Source: Takakia lepidozioides (taxonomy: Eukaryota > Streptophyta > Takakiopsida > Takakiales > Takakiaceae). Taken from it: DNA of 64,000 nucleotides. The notes beneath the pieces were generated by a model. The model was not told the origin of the DNA, did not search any database, and saw only the letters and a list, made by a program, of their open reading frames with translations. Where the stretch lies: assembly GCA_030704615.1 (NCBI GenBank), contig CM060731.1, forward strand, positions 71,466,756-71,530,755, in the 5' to 3' direction. Below, piece by piece: positions 55,901 to 64,000 of the stretch; the stretch's first letter is position 1, and each line of letters opens with the position of its first letter. Made by a program: the position numbers and the translations under genes.

Positions 55901-58900
55901 TTGATTGGCCGTTGCCTCATTAGGTAACTTCTCATTTTTACCCTAATTTGTTCACATTCCATCTTGGAATGACCACTAGGACTGCATATGTGGCAAAGGT
56001 TCCCCTTTTCCGGACGTGTAAAGTGTTCCGTTACCTGCACCTTTGGATGCATTAATGGGCTCGTAATAAATTTCGAAACTTATGCAGGGTTGACTGGACC
56101 AAAATGGACGTTACCAGCACAGTTTTAGATGACTGCAATTGATGGTGTCATCAATTGAAATTGAATTAACTCATTAAAACCTGTGCAAAGGTAGGCTTCC
56201 CGCACTCAGTTCAAATTTCAGTCTAGCGCCGAGGGAATGCTTGGCGGCTTACCTGCAGGAGGTCTTGACCCTTAGGCAATCCCTTGAGCAGTAGAAACTT
56301 TTGGGCTGCTTTTTGGCTTTGGTTTTGTCTCCTCTCTCTTGTTTTTTCCATTTTGTCCCATAAGCTCTTTGAGCTTTCCGCGGACGTTATAAAATACCAT
56401 TTTATTTCATTTCATCTTCTTCAATAAGCTCTTTCAGCTCTTTGTGGATGTTATGAAGTACCATTTCATTTCATTGTCACAGCCTATCGGTTACATCCCT
56501 GCTACCCCAGAATCTGCAAGGTTTCGAGATTTCTTCCAGAAATGATCCAACAAACTCATCAGGCAAGAACTGATGGAACTCCATGTCAAGCAGACCTGTA
56601 AATCACAATTCCCCCTTACAACCAAAGCTACTGTTCTATGATTATACCTTCCTGGTCCTCAACGATGACAGAATCATACAACCCAATTAACTTGTTTGCA
56701 CTGCTTTCTACATCTCTATTGCGGTCATTGGCACAGTACAATCTCAAGGCCACGATTCTCCCTCCCTTCAACCCACCCGCAAAGGTCATACTTCTGTCAC
56801 AGGCTGTTGAGAAGATCTCAGTCAGTTCTATATGCAACAATCATGGGACCAGAGAAATGAAATGGTGCTTTATAACGTCCGAGAGAAATTCATCACAGCT
56901 CTCAAATTATACAGAGAAATTTCCCTGAAATCAGACATAACCATGTACTTATGCCCTACCTCTTTGTCGGCGCCTTCCCAGTTGGCTCAAACAAGCTGTC
57001 GATTGAGCTGGGGAAATGGTCTAGGGAGGAAATATGAGAGGTTGCAATATGTCGAGTATGCACGTTGCAGGAGGAGAGCGCCACTTCCTCTCATATCCTG
57101 CATACTATGAGCTCTGCAGGAGATACTACTGTCTTTTCAGAGACTCCCAATCCTTAGGGGAGGCTTCAGCTTTGAAGGTCCGAAGTGCCTAGTGGCCTAC
57201 GGGCTTGAGCCACTTAGCTAGGGGGCCACTTGATATCTCCTGAAGTAGTTCCTGGTTTGTTCTACCCTGTCCCATGGGACCTCGTGGATGTTATATAGTT
57301 TCTTTCTTTAAAACCCTTCCACCCAAACCCAGGCCCTCACAACATCTATCAGGCTCAAAACAGCTGTAATTTCAAGCGGTCCTGGTATGCTCGGGTGTCC
57401 AACTTTTCTGAGCGCAATGGACTCTCCATTGCTTTGCTGCTGCCACAAAATACAGAAGGGGTGGATAATGCCTCCAAATAGGACTGCAATAGATGCATCA
57501 GAAGAGAACTTCTGGGACTGCATGTCAGATGGACATGGAAACCAGCCACTCTAACAACAAAACTGCACTTCTATCGGGAGACATTCCTGATTCTCCGTGA
57601 CGATAGGATCTTGTGGCCTGATTGCCTGTCTGCAGCTCTCTGTCCCTTCCTTCTAAGCGCATTGAGGAGGTTCAGGGTGGGCTCACACAGTCTGCGGATA
57701 GAATGTACTCATAAGACATTGTTTGCCATAGCCTTGTGGCCACCCCGCGCCCAGTTTGAGCAGAACACAAAGGGAGAGAAACTACCTTTGTCAGGGGCTG
57801 ACGCCGGTAGTATGATTTACCTTAGAACAGATGATTGATCCGAGTTTTCCAGATATCCTCTAGAACTCCCTTCACACAAGCATCAATCTGCTGTGTGTGA
57901 TTTGCCCAATAACTAGGCCCCAAAAGGGCCTGGGCTTTTGGCTCAGCCTCGAGATTTGGGAAGTTTTTAAACGGAGGTACAGGCACAAATCCCTTGATGG
58001 ATTTGAAGAGGGCATCTCTCTGTTGAGAGGACAGTAAATCAGAAAATGACTGTTGTCTAGTCTGCGGATAGAGACTGGTAGGTGGGAAAATCTGCAATGG
58101 GACGACTGCCTATGCCCCGCTTGTGCTGGGAACTACAGGGAAATCGGAAGTGAAGAAATTTCTTCTTTCACTGTCTTTCATACCATGAGATCTGTGGGAG
58201 ATTCAACTGTTTATTTGGGGATACCCGATCTCTCAATGAACTTGCTCATCAGGCAGTCCCAGCAAGCTCTGAAAGATTGTACTCATAAGACGTTGTTTGC
58301 CGCCTTGTGGCCATTGACCCCGCGCCCAGTTTGAGCGGGAACAAAAGGGACAGAACCTACCTCTGTCAGGGGCTGACATTGGTAGTAAGACTTACCTCCA
58401 TATATAGAATTAATCCGGGTTTTCCAGATATCCTCTAGAAATCCCTTCACACAAGCATCAATCTGCTGTGTGTGATTTGCCCAAAAACTAGGCCTCAGGA
58501 GGGCCTGGGCTTTTGGCTCAGCCTCGAGACTTTCAAAGTTGGTAAACAGGGGTACAGGCACAATACCCTTAATAGATTTGAAGAGAGCGTCTCTTTGGTG
58601 AGAGAACCCCGGACAGTGTATCAGAAAATGAATACTGTCTTCAGATTGCCCACACAACGGGCAATTGCACTCTCCCTTTCCTCTCTGCTTCTGTTTGCTG
58701 TTCAAAGGTAGGCTTCCCGCCCTGAGTTTAAATTTCAGTCTAGTGCCGAGAGTGGGTAGACCCTTGAGGTCATCCAAGATGTCCTCCCCCATGTCACAGA
58801 CTGAAAACAAGTTCAGGGAGGTTTTCTGCCTGACTTCATTTTCATCAGTCAATCTCATGGCAACAGACATGGCATAGGACACTACAGCCTCTAAGTCAGA

Positions 58901-61900
58901 TTTATCCAGCAGGGTCAAGACTTGCGGATCCAGGTCCAGGACTTAGCCTGTTTGACAGGGCGGTCCTGTTTCCAAGATATAGAGCCGATAAACTTAGGAT
59001 ATCTGGTGTTGGGCATATGTTGCAGCTGACCCCACCATCTGACCTTGAATTCATCTCGTCGGGACCTTAAGGACGGAATGCCAAACTCACCCCGAACAGC
59101 CACATTGGCTGTTTGGGAGCATGCTGACATACACTCCTTAAGCACCCCCACTTGAATGGATTCTAGAGACTTAGCCTGGTTGGAGTTATCAACCCATAAG
59201 GCAGATCCGTACTCAAAGGCAGGTCTAATAACGCGACAAAGCATGGTTTTCTTAACCTCAGAGTTGACCCCTCTGCAGTGGAAAAATTTAGTGAGCCCCA
59301 GAGCTTTGCCCTTGCCAGTTTGAACAACTTTCCGGATATGTGCATCCCAATTACAATTGGAGGAGAACTCAACGCCCAGGTAAGTGTAGGAAGGGAGGAC
59401 CGGGATCTCTTGGCTACCCCACTGCCACTTAAGATCACTTCCTCCCTCTCCTCTGTCGTTGAATGCTACCACTGCACATTTGCTGACATTAGCCTCTAGC
59501 CCCCAAAGATCAAAGTATCTCTTCGCGCAATCAATCAACTCCTGGAGATTGGTTGGAGTCTCCCCTATGCCTGCGAAGTCATCCGCAAACATAAGGGCTG
59601 GTATGGTGGTATCACCCACCCTTAACCCAAATCCCTCACTTTCCACATCCTCGAGGAGTTGATTGATTTAAACATTGAAGAGCAGAGGGGAGAGAGTACA
59701 TCCTTGAGCTACACCTTGGTCTATGTCAAAGAAGTTGGACTTCTGTCCGTTAACAGTGACACAGCTTTTGGTGTGAGCATACAAGTTGTGGACAACTCTC
59801 CACATCTTTCCCTTGATCCCACAAGACCAGAGGCGGAACCATAGGCCATCTCTCCACACTGTGTCATAAGCCTTTTTGACATCCAGGAAATAGACATAAG
59901 TGGGTTTCCCTTCTTTTTTCCTTCCCTGGATAATCTGGCTGAGAGTGAAGATATGATCCACACAGCCCCTGTTTCGCCGAAAGCCAGCTTGGCCTTCGTG
60001 GAAACAACCTCTAGACTCCAGATCAACCTCGAGACGAGTACTTATAACTCTGCAGAATGTCTTGCCAACAGCATTGAGGAGCGTGATGCCACGGTAGTTC
60101 CCCGGTTCTTCTCTGTCACCCTTCTTGTATAGATTGACAATGACCCCCTGTCGCCAGCGAAAGGGGATCATTTCAGTCTTCCAGATAAGGTTAAAGAGGA
60201 GAACTAGGGCCTCTATCATGGGATCGCCACCGTGCTTGATAAGCTCGTTGACAATACCATCAGGTCCACCAGCTTTATATCCATTTAAATGTTCAATTGC
60301 TTCCACAATCTCAGAAGAACTAATGGGAGCATTATAAGCCATTGAAATATACTCCAGTTCATCAGGGCTGTTTTGAATCATAGGAACAGTTTTTCCAACT
60401 GTGTCCCTCCATTCAGCAGAAGACCCCTCACTGTTAGACCTAGAAGTTCTGCCAAGGATACTGTAGTGAGTTTCAAAGGTTTTGACAATGTCAACCGATG
60501 AAGTCACCACTGCACCTTTAGTAGTCTTCAGCGCTTGTACTTGCTGACCGTTTTTCGGCTTGTACAAACGTTGAAGGGCCAACCAGAATTTCTTGTCATT
60601 ACCACCATGGTGGTTTGAGTTTATTTCACTGTATAACTTGTCCCAGTATAATTTCTTCTGAGACCTAACAAGCTGATTGATATCTTTACGGAGCTGGTAG
60701 TACCTCGTCCACAATTCTCTGTTGGTTTTCAAATTGCAGCACTCTTTATAAAGGGCTCGTCTCTCAGCTATCTTGAGTTTGATCTCATTGGTCCACCAAT
60801 TAACAGCTCTACCGCAGACATTTAGTTTCCTCCCAAGCTCTGAAAGAGAAGGAAAGGAAAGAAATGATATGAAATAAAATGGTATCTTCTAATGAAATGA
60901 AATGAAATGGTACCCAGGCCCAGTGGACAGAACAGATATAGGACCAAAGAAATGAAATGAAATGGTACTTTATAACTTTATTCATAACTATATTAACTTT
61001 TTACTTTGTAAGAAATGACAAAAATGAAGTGGTAAACTTTATAACATCCACAGGGGCATCCGTGGGCCTGGAACAAAGTAGGAAGTAGGGGGAAAAATGG
61101 TAGGAATGATGTACAAGCTGTAAATTTGTATGGTTTTCTCAACAGGCTGTGACAGAATGTGAGAGAGAAGCAGCTGCGTCACTAGCAGAGGTGCAGAAGA
61201 AAGCAGCTGACCTGTTTGTTCATGAGTCATGCATAGATGGCAGAGCACTTGAAATATCTGCCTTACAGGAAGAGTTGAGAGCCACTTCCCAGAGATTGCA
61301 TGATGATCAGGAGGTAGTGAATCGAGAGAGGAACAAAGTTCAAGAGAAACTGCGGCAAGTTGCTGCAAGAGAGAGGGATGCAGACTCTAAGCTCCTTGTC
61401 ATCAAGAAATTGCAAGAGGAGCTGGACACTCAGAAGGAGCAGTTGGAGAGGGAAAAATTGGCTGAAGAGAAGAAGAAAGAAAGGCTTGTACTGGCCCATA
61501 GAGAGACGGAGGCAAGGCTTGGGGCAAAAGAAATGGCACTCCGAGAGCTTGAAAAGGAGTTAGTAAACAGGGACTCTGCAGGAGAGGAAATGGCAAATAA
61601 CCTGAGTGAGAGGGAAAAAATGTTAAAGAGCTTGCAGAAGCAGTTGGAACAAGAAAGGCTAAAAATACGAGAGATGATGACTGATCTGGAGAGGGACAAA
61701 GTGCGGTTGAAAGAGGCAGAAGAGGCCATAGCCGAAGCACACATCTCAAAGAAGAATGCTGATGAAGCGTGGGAGCGTACAGCAAAGGAACGCCGTGAGG
61801 CTGCCGATTATCTCAAGTCAGTTGAGGAGCGTGTGATGCAGTGGGAGGACCGGCTGCGGTTGAAAGAGAAAGAGCTGCAGCAGCAGCAGAAGACTATACA

Positions 61901-63020
61901 AGAGGTGGAGAGTCAAGCGAGAGAGGAACAGGAGCAGTCAGAGGTGAGGTTGGGCTACATTTGATGCGTAGTCAAGGAGCACTTCAAGTGGAATAGGAAA
62001 GTATATTTTTCCTGAAATTAGATTCAGTGTTTTCCTCCTGAAGGCTTTGTATAATCTCCAACAGCTGAGTGCTCATGCACATTGGTGTTAGTTGCACACC
62101 TCCCCAAGCATGCAAAGCTCTAGCTCAGAGGTTTGTGATTTTTAAGGAGATTTGACATGATGCTTATAATAATATCTCATCAATGACGCTTTTTCACATG
62201 TGTTGCACAACGTTTGTTGCAGGCGCTCCATGCAAAGCTGGTACTTGAGCAGGAAACTTGGACTGAAGAGCTGAAAGCCAAGCAAGAAAGTCTTGCCAAG
62301 CGCAGCAAGATCTTAGAAACCAAAGAAGCAGAGATAAAGAATGACTTGGAGAAGCTGACTGAAGAGAGAAGGCTTGCGATCGATGAGATCAAGCGGTTTG
62401 CAGAGATGGAGGCGCGGGCCTGGGCAGCTGAGAGAGATCTGCAGACAAAACATGATGAGCACCTCCAGGAAGTGAGTGCCTTTCAACCAATGTGTGGGTC
62501 ATTAAGGTGGGCCATTGATGCACAAATCTGAAAGGTTGTTGTGACACAATAACAATCTACTAGGGCACTTGCACGAGTTGCCTAAGCACTTCATTACAGG
62601 TCATTCTTGGAATGGTGGGCTCTGCATGGGGTCAGTGTTGGTAACTGGAGATACTCCAACCACCCCTGGCCAGTACGGTTAGACTGATGCCACAAGACTG
62701 GCCTGATGCAGCTGTAGTGTTGTCCCTGTGCCTGCTACTAATCATGTTCAGAGTTTTAAGGCTCTCATGCAAATTTAATCCGCCCTCACAAGAAACTGTC
62801 TGTTCTCTTTGGACAGGTACGTAAGCATGCCAAGGAATACCATGCACATGTGGAAGACCTTGAGATAGCCAAAAAAGAGGTAGAGAAAGAGTTTGAGGAA
62901 GTCCATGCAAAGAAACAGGAGCTGCAGATTTGGCAGCGAGAAGCTGAAGAGACTTTGCAGAATCGGATTGATAGCTTCATCCAAGGAAAGGAGGAATTGA
63001 CAGCACAAATACAAGAGCTG
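46862..63020 (+). CDS. Long coiled-coil protein gene, 8 exons seen, 3' end beyond the window
   Basis: Eight exons (46862-46969, 47532-48502, 52729-52870, 53385-53573, 53862-54452, 61146-61943, 62223-62471, 62817-63020) have GT/AG ends and join in one frame to 1084 codons. All junctions are phase 0 except exon 2 to exon 3 (phase 2). Residues 1-36 are a short N-terminal helix (MSVARDIARRFEQLE). About 37-360 is Ser/Pro/Thr-rich and probably disordered. From about 410 onward heptad-rich coiled coil dominates, with a non-coil block (FGFEPDLSARIKKTASFDGV … CEEWCTTVIGICERLVAFMG) near 530-590. It is probably a structural or scaffold protein. The family is not identified; CRWN-type lamina-like and basal-body proteins are possibilities without specific support. 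The 6.7 kb intron 5 and 4.2 kb intron 2 are filled with LINEs. Confidence 0.75.
47025..47310 (+). mobile_element. LINE-A relic in intron 1
   Basis: The plus strand reads SLPSLKGLHTLRTRLKFEL and, shifted, FRRGKGDCQ … PEDNIHFLIPCPGYSHQRA, a decayed form of the zinc-knuckle C-terminus of LINE-A (compare 58700-58540, minus strand). This is an older copy than those in the other introns. Confidence 0.65.
47532..48502 (+). CDS. Coiled-coil gene exon 2, Ser/Pro-rich
   Basis: The acceptor is TGACAG at 47531, after a TGTTG repeat tract. The exon is open for 323 codons (WLSFQKKSAKWEPDKDTLRK … DTLSYAGGLSR) and ends at AAG|GTGTG. The frame would close about 34 codons later if unspliced. Composition is low-complexity Ser/Pro/Thr. 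Confidence 0.75.
49079..49330 (-). mobile_element. LINE-A 3' fragment (diverged)
   Basis: It carries the LINE-A 3' end (the complement of 'tgtactc..atgacgttttcc' and 'cgtagccttgtggcca') and part of the C-terminus, heavily mutated. 49341-49432 then holds the 3' end of LINE-B (GAAAT repeats and 'ccgcggaaagctcaaagagc'). Confidence 0.55.
49433..50390 (-). mobile_element. LINE-A, 5'-truncated
   Basis: It encodes on the minus strand the last part of ORF2: VLTLLGKSDLEAVVSKAMSV … LPTLGTRLKFKLRVGG … CNCPLCGQT, then shifted frames to the 3' end at 49433. It retains the region RLEEILKDLNLSPQ that the longer copy at 58276 has lost. Confidence 0.8.
50377..50682 (+). other. Unidentified 98-residue open frame
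   Basis: Begins inside the end of the LINE-A fragment and continues VGLEDAVKSLGPGLYECESD … CIAWLFGENQGREVMVHLVS … MRIVEDVDKK. The composition looks like a real acidic protein rather than noise. Immediately after it comes a LINE-B 3' tail in reverse orientation. It may be an exon of a captured gene or a LINE ORF1 piece. Confidence 0.35.
50681..51240 (-). mobile_element. LINE-B 3' fragment
   Basis: The minus strand reads the LINE-B C-terminus (VVNPAATYG … WWERNLEPLQ … AYLHEAFTLIQTL) and ends in 'gagctttccacggacgttat' and the short ATTTC tail. This links the ATTTC-tailed 3' end to the YADD-type LINE at 54616. Confidence 0.7.
51241..51565. other. Intron sequence with a 40 bp LINE-A end
   Basis: 51264-51300 is a stub of the LINE-A 3' end ('attgtactcataagacgttg'). 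The rest has no recognised feature. Confidence 0.4.
51566..52030 (-). mobile_element. LINE-A, 5'-truncated
   Basis: A 141-codon clean frame ends LNSKQKQRGKGECNCPLCGQ … FLIHCPGFSHQRDALF … to GVNGHKATANNVL, truncated upstream at 52030. It is nearly identical to the copy at 58276, so a recent insertion. Confidence 0.85.
52031..52728. other. Intron sequence, nothing recognised
   Basis: No transposon or exon signal is clear over about 700 bp before exon 3. Confidence 0.4.
52729..52870 (+). CDS. Coiled-coil gene exon 3
   Basis: The acceptor GTGAGCAG gives a phase-2 start that completes the codon left by exon 2. It reads IQSQQIAGLDATDLPSKKEN … NLKLGERLG and ends before GTTTGT. The acceptor at 52709 would give an early stop, which decided the choice. 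Confidence 0.6.
53385..53573 (+). CDS. Coiled-coil gene exon 4
   Basis: The acceptor CTTCTAG follows a good pyrimidine tract. 63 codons (DNEGEFDMQVNWELRLSKRE … EQAIKHDKE) end at GAG|GTGAAG. Strong heptad pattern. Confidence 0.75.
53862..54452 (+). CDS. Coiled-coil gene exon 5
   Basis: Acceptor ACTTGCAG. 197 codons run from ASFKVLQQHKGEMAE through the non-coil block to LQERRK, with a donor at AAG|GTGCTT. An alternative internal donor is GAG|GTTAGT at 54024. Unspliced, the frame stops four codons on. Confidence 0.7.
54556..54615 (-). mobile_element. LINE-B 3' tail
   Basis: GAAATGAAAT followed by 'actttataacatcgatggaa' and 'gagagagcttatgggacaag', the reverse of the LINE-B 3' end. Confidence 0.6.
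54616..55930 (+). mobile_element. LINE-B reverse transcriptase, partial
   Basis: A plus-strand RT fragment: LDSVPRDLLFQRLHRMGVTP, then in a shifted frame KQGCPLSPTLFG, then ALLYADDAALLAQSP (YADD at 54940-54951), LQVNLSKTRIMV, YQYLGLVIQS and PAATYGW. It continues in shifted frames as WWENNLEPLQSSFLQAGLG … ERNGLSIALLLPQNPEG … IRRELMELPVRRTWKLPNP. It is a plant LINE, distinct from LINE-A, decayed by frameshifts and missing its 5' half. Confidence 0.85.
55828..56052 (-). pseudogene. CCHC zinc-knuckle fragment
   Basis: The minus strand encodes EKGNLCHICSPSGHSKMECE in a 74-codon frame, rich in Lys/Arg/Gln at the end. A single CCHC knuckle of this kind is typical of LINE ORF1 or a gag. It probably belongs to an inserted LINE fragment. 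Confidence 0.5.
56170..57702 (+). mobile_element. LINE-B fragments and tails
   Basis: A stub of LINE-A sequence lies at 56190-56230, and a LINE-B 3' end at 56340-56410 ('tcccataagctctttgagct' plus ATTTC repeats). A second tail lies at 56425-56475. Degraded LINE-B coding pieces follow at 56490-57110 (LIRQELMELHV…), then a reversed tail stub near 56865. 57300-57702 reads ERNGLSIALLLPQNTEG, then REL-LGLHVRWTWKP … FRVGSHSLRIE. Several nested or truncated insertions are present. Confidence 0.65.
57703..58055 (-). mobile_element. LINE-A inserted in LINE-B, with target duplication
   Basis: Truncated LINE-A (352 bp). AGTCTGCGGATAGA lies on both sides (ending at 57704 and starting at about 58060), and LINE-B reading (…VGSHSLRIE / RIETGRWENL…) resumes on the far side. 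This defines the 3' end and target duplication of LINE-A precisely. Confidence 0.8.
58056..58275 (+). mobile_element. LINE-B C-terminal zinc region
   Basis: Continues LINE-B after the LINE-A insert: RIETGRWENLQWDDCLCPAC, then IGSEEISSFTVFHTMRS, a CxxC…H-type C-terminus as seen in plant LINEs. Confidence 0.65.
58276..60842 (-). mobile_element. LINE-A, longest copy (ORF2 RT to 3' end)
   Basis: From the 5' side: linker WWTNEIKLKIAERRALYKEC, RT (HLNGYKAGGPDGIVNELIKH, RWRQGVIVNLYKKGDREEPG, YRGITLLNAVGKTF, QAGFRRNRGCVDHIF, FLDVKKAYDTVWRDGLW, VAQGCTLSPLLFNV), then the catalytic FADD at 59589-59578, LGVEFSSNCNWDAHI, and a C-terminal CCHH/CCHC finger CPLCGQSEDSIHFLIHC. One TAA stop at 59670-59668 and a small deletion with frameshift near 58935 inactivate it. 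The endonuclease and ORF1 are missing (5' truncation at about 60842). Confidence 0.92.
60843..61145 (-). repeat. Several LINE-B 3' tails (GAAAT repeats) and end of intron 5
   Basis: Three short blocks of GAAATGAAAT with 'ggtactttataac' at 60850-60990, reversed LINE-B 3' ends. The rest leads into the exon 6 acceptor. Confidence 0.6.
61146..61943 (+). CDS. Coiled-coil gene exon 6
   Basis: Acceptor CTCAACAG. 266 codons of almost uninterrupted Glu/Lys/Arg/Gln/Leu-rich coiled coil (AVTECEREAAASLAEVQKKA … EVESQAREEQEQSE). Donor GAG|GTGAGG. Confidence 0.85.
62223..62471 (+). CDS. Coiled-coil gene exon 7
   Basis: Acceptor TTGTTGCAG. 83 codons (ALHAKLVLEQETWTEELKAK … KHDEHLQE). Donor GAA|GTGAGT. Phase 0 at both ends. 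Confidence 0.85.
62817..63020 (+). CDS. Coiled-coil gene exon 8
   Basis: Acceptor TTGGACAG. 68 codons (VRKHAKEYHAHVEDLEIAKK … LTAQIQEL). Donor CTG|GTTGTC is weak, but the phase fits the series. If unspliced, the frame would end at 63090. Confidence 0.75.
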
Positions 63021-63249
63021 GTTGTCCGCCTCTATCTACATCTCCCTGTGGAATTGGGTGTATTTGTTGTGCTGTCACCTCCCAAGCTCTAACTGCTACC
63101 ATCCTTTTCGTTAACACTAGCTCTTTCTTTAAACACATCCCACCTCTGTCTCCAGTTTGAGTATGTCTCTTTCTCTTGCTTTTGGGCTGCTTGTGGAGGG
63201 CCCCTCTCTTTTTCTTGTTTCTTCTTTAAACCCTAAACTTCTGTCCCTG
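63021..63249. other. Intron 8 start, nothing recognised
   Basis: Pyrimidine-rich sequence without exon or transposon signal before the LINE-B tail. Confidence 0.4.
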
Positions 63250-63507
63250 TCTCCTGGTGGGATGTCTTTCACTATGAGGATCAAAAATGCGTGGCAGCCT
63301 ACCTACACGAGGCCTTCACCCTTAGACAATTGCTAGAACATTAATTGTGGTTTCTGGATTTGTTCCTCTCTCATGTTTTCTTCCATTTTGTCCCATAAGC
63401 TCTACGAGCTTTCCGCGGACGTTATAAACCACCATTTCATTTCATTTCATTTCCTTCTCAGGGCATTGGGGCAGTTCAGGGTGGGCTCCCACAATCTATG
63501 GATAGAT
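63250..63507 (+). mobile_element. LINE-B 3' end joined to an internal LINE-B piece
   Basis: LINE-B C-terminus (FHYEDQKC-VAAYLHEAFTL-like) and 3' end with ATTTC repeats at 63440-63455. These are followed without a gap by 'gggcattggggcagttcagg' to 'ctatggatag', which is internal LINE-B sequence (as at 57657-57702), and then LINE-A. Confidence 0.65.
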
Positions 63508-64000
63508 TGTACTCATAAGATGGTGTTTACCGTAGCCTTGTGGCCATTGACCCCGCGCCCAGTTTGAGCGGGAACAAAAGGGACAGAACCTACCTCTGTC
63601 AGGGGCTGACGTTGGTAGTAAGACTTACCTTCATATAAAGAATTAATCCTGGTTTTCCAGATATCCTCTAGAAATCCCTTTACACAAGCATCAATCTGCT
63701 GTGTGTGATTTGCCCAATAACTAGGCCTCAGGCCTTGGCTTTTGGCTCAGCCTCGAGACTTTCAAAGTTGGTAAACAGGGGTACAGGCACAATTCCCTTG
63801 ATAGAGTTGAAGAGTGCGTCTCTTTGGTGAGAGAACCCCAGACAGTGTATCAGAAAATGAATACTGTCTTCAGATTGCCCACACAATGGGCAATTGCACT
63901 CTCCCTTTCCTCTCTGCTTCTGTTTGCTGTTCAAAGGTAGGCTTCCCGCCCTGAGTTTAAATTTCAGTCTAGTGCCGAGAGTGGGTAGAAGTTCTGCCAA
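63508..64000 (-). mobile_element. LINE-A, truncated by the window end
   Basis: It has the LINE-A 3' end and C-terminal finger region, nearly identical to 58276-58760. It then jumps at about 63989 to sequence matching 60441 onward ('aagttctgcc'), so it carries a large internal deletion. Confidence 0.85.

Noticed and set aside
58915-60732. A functional host reverse-transcriptase gene in intron 5
   Set aside because: It has a LINE 3' end shared with five truncated copies, an in-frame stop and a deletion; it is a 5'-truncated LINE.

Overview
This is repeat-rich nuclear DNA from a plant, probably a land plant. The evidence is a CACTA DNA transposon carrying decayed copies of two plant organelle protein families (PLS-type pentatricopeptide repeats and the PDF motif of OSB single-stranded-DNA-binding proteins), an LTR element with the common plant primer-binding site TGGTATCAGAGC, plant-type LINEs, and an intron-rich host gene. 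I cannot name the species. The long introns full of LINE debris suggest a large genome, possibly a seed-free plant.

1-13.6 kb: copy 1 of a Ty3/gypsy-like retrotransposon sits in a ~115 bp tandem array. Its order is gag (two zinc knuckles), retropepsin, a complete DNMT3-type cytosine-5 DNA methyltransferase, one in-frame UAG followed by CAACCA, reverse transcriptase/RNase H, integrase, and a PHD finger. A SWIM zinc-finger relic and a second integrase-tail fragment follow.

15.6-37 kb: a three-layer nest. Copy 2 of the methyltransferase element (minus strand) is split by a CACTA transposon. The CACTA is split by a second gypsy element (B). A later inversion of 18304-20597 cut both retroelements. 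Undoing that inversion on paper restores the CACTA ends with a 3 bp target duplication (TGC), the gypsy B LTRs in the same orientation with a 5 bp duplication (GTCAG), and the continuity of copy 2. The CACTA holds PPR and OSB gene fragments and a tandem set of palindromes.

37.1-42.5 kb: a degenerate satellite of about 120 bp units with four interspersed SINE-like copies and a ~600 bp inverted-repeat transposon.

42.9-64 kb: a probable minus-strand gene (first exon at 45.3-45.5 kb) faces away from a plus-strand gene that starts at 46862. The plus-strand gene has eight exons that splice in frame to 1084 codons: a Ser/Pro-rich N-terminus, then long coiled coils. It runs off the window. Its introns hold two LINE families: A (FADD box, mostly minus strand, 3' end at TTATGAGTACAAT) and B (YADD box, tail of ATTTC repeats).

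The main point of interest is the methyltransferase-encoding retrotransposon. Its polyprotein appears to be divided by a conserved leaky stop codon, and its integrase ends in a histone-reader-type PHD finger.
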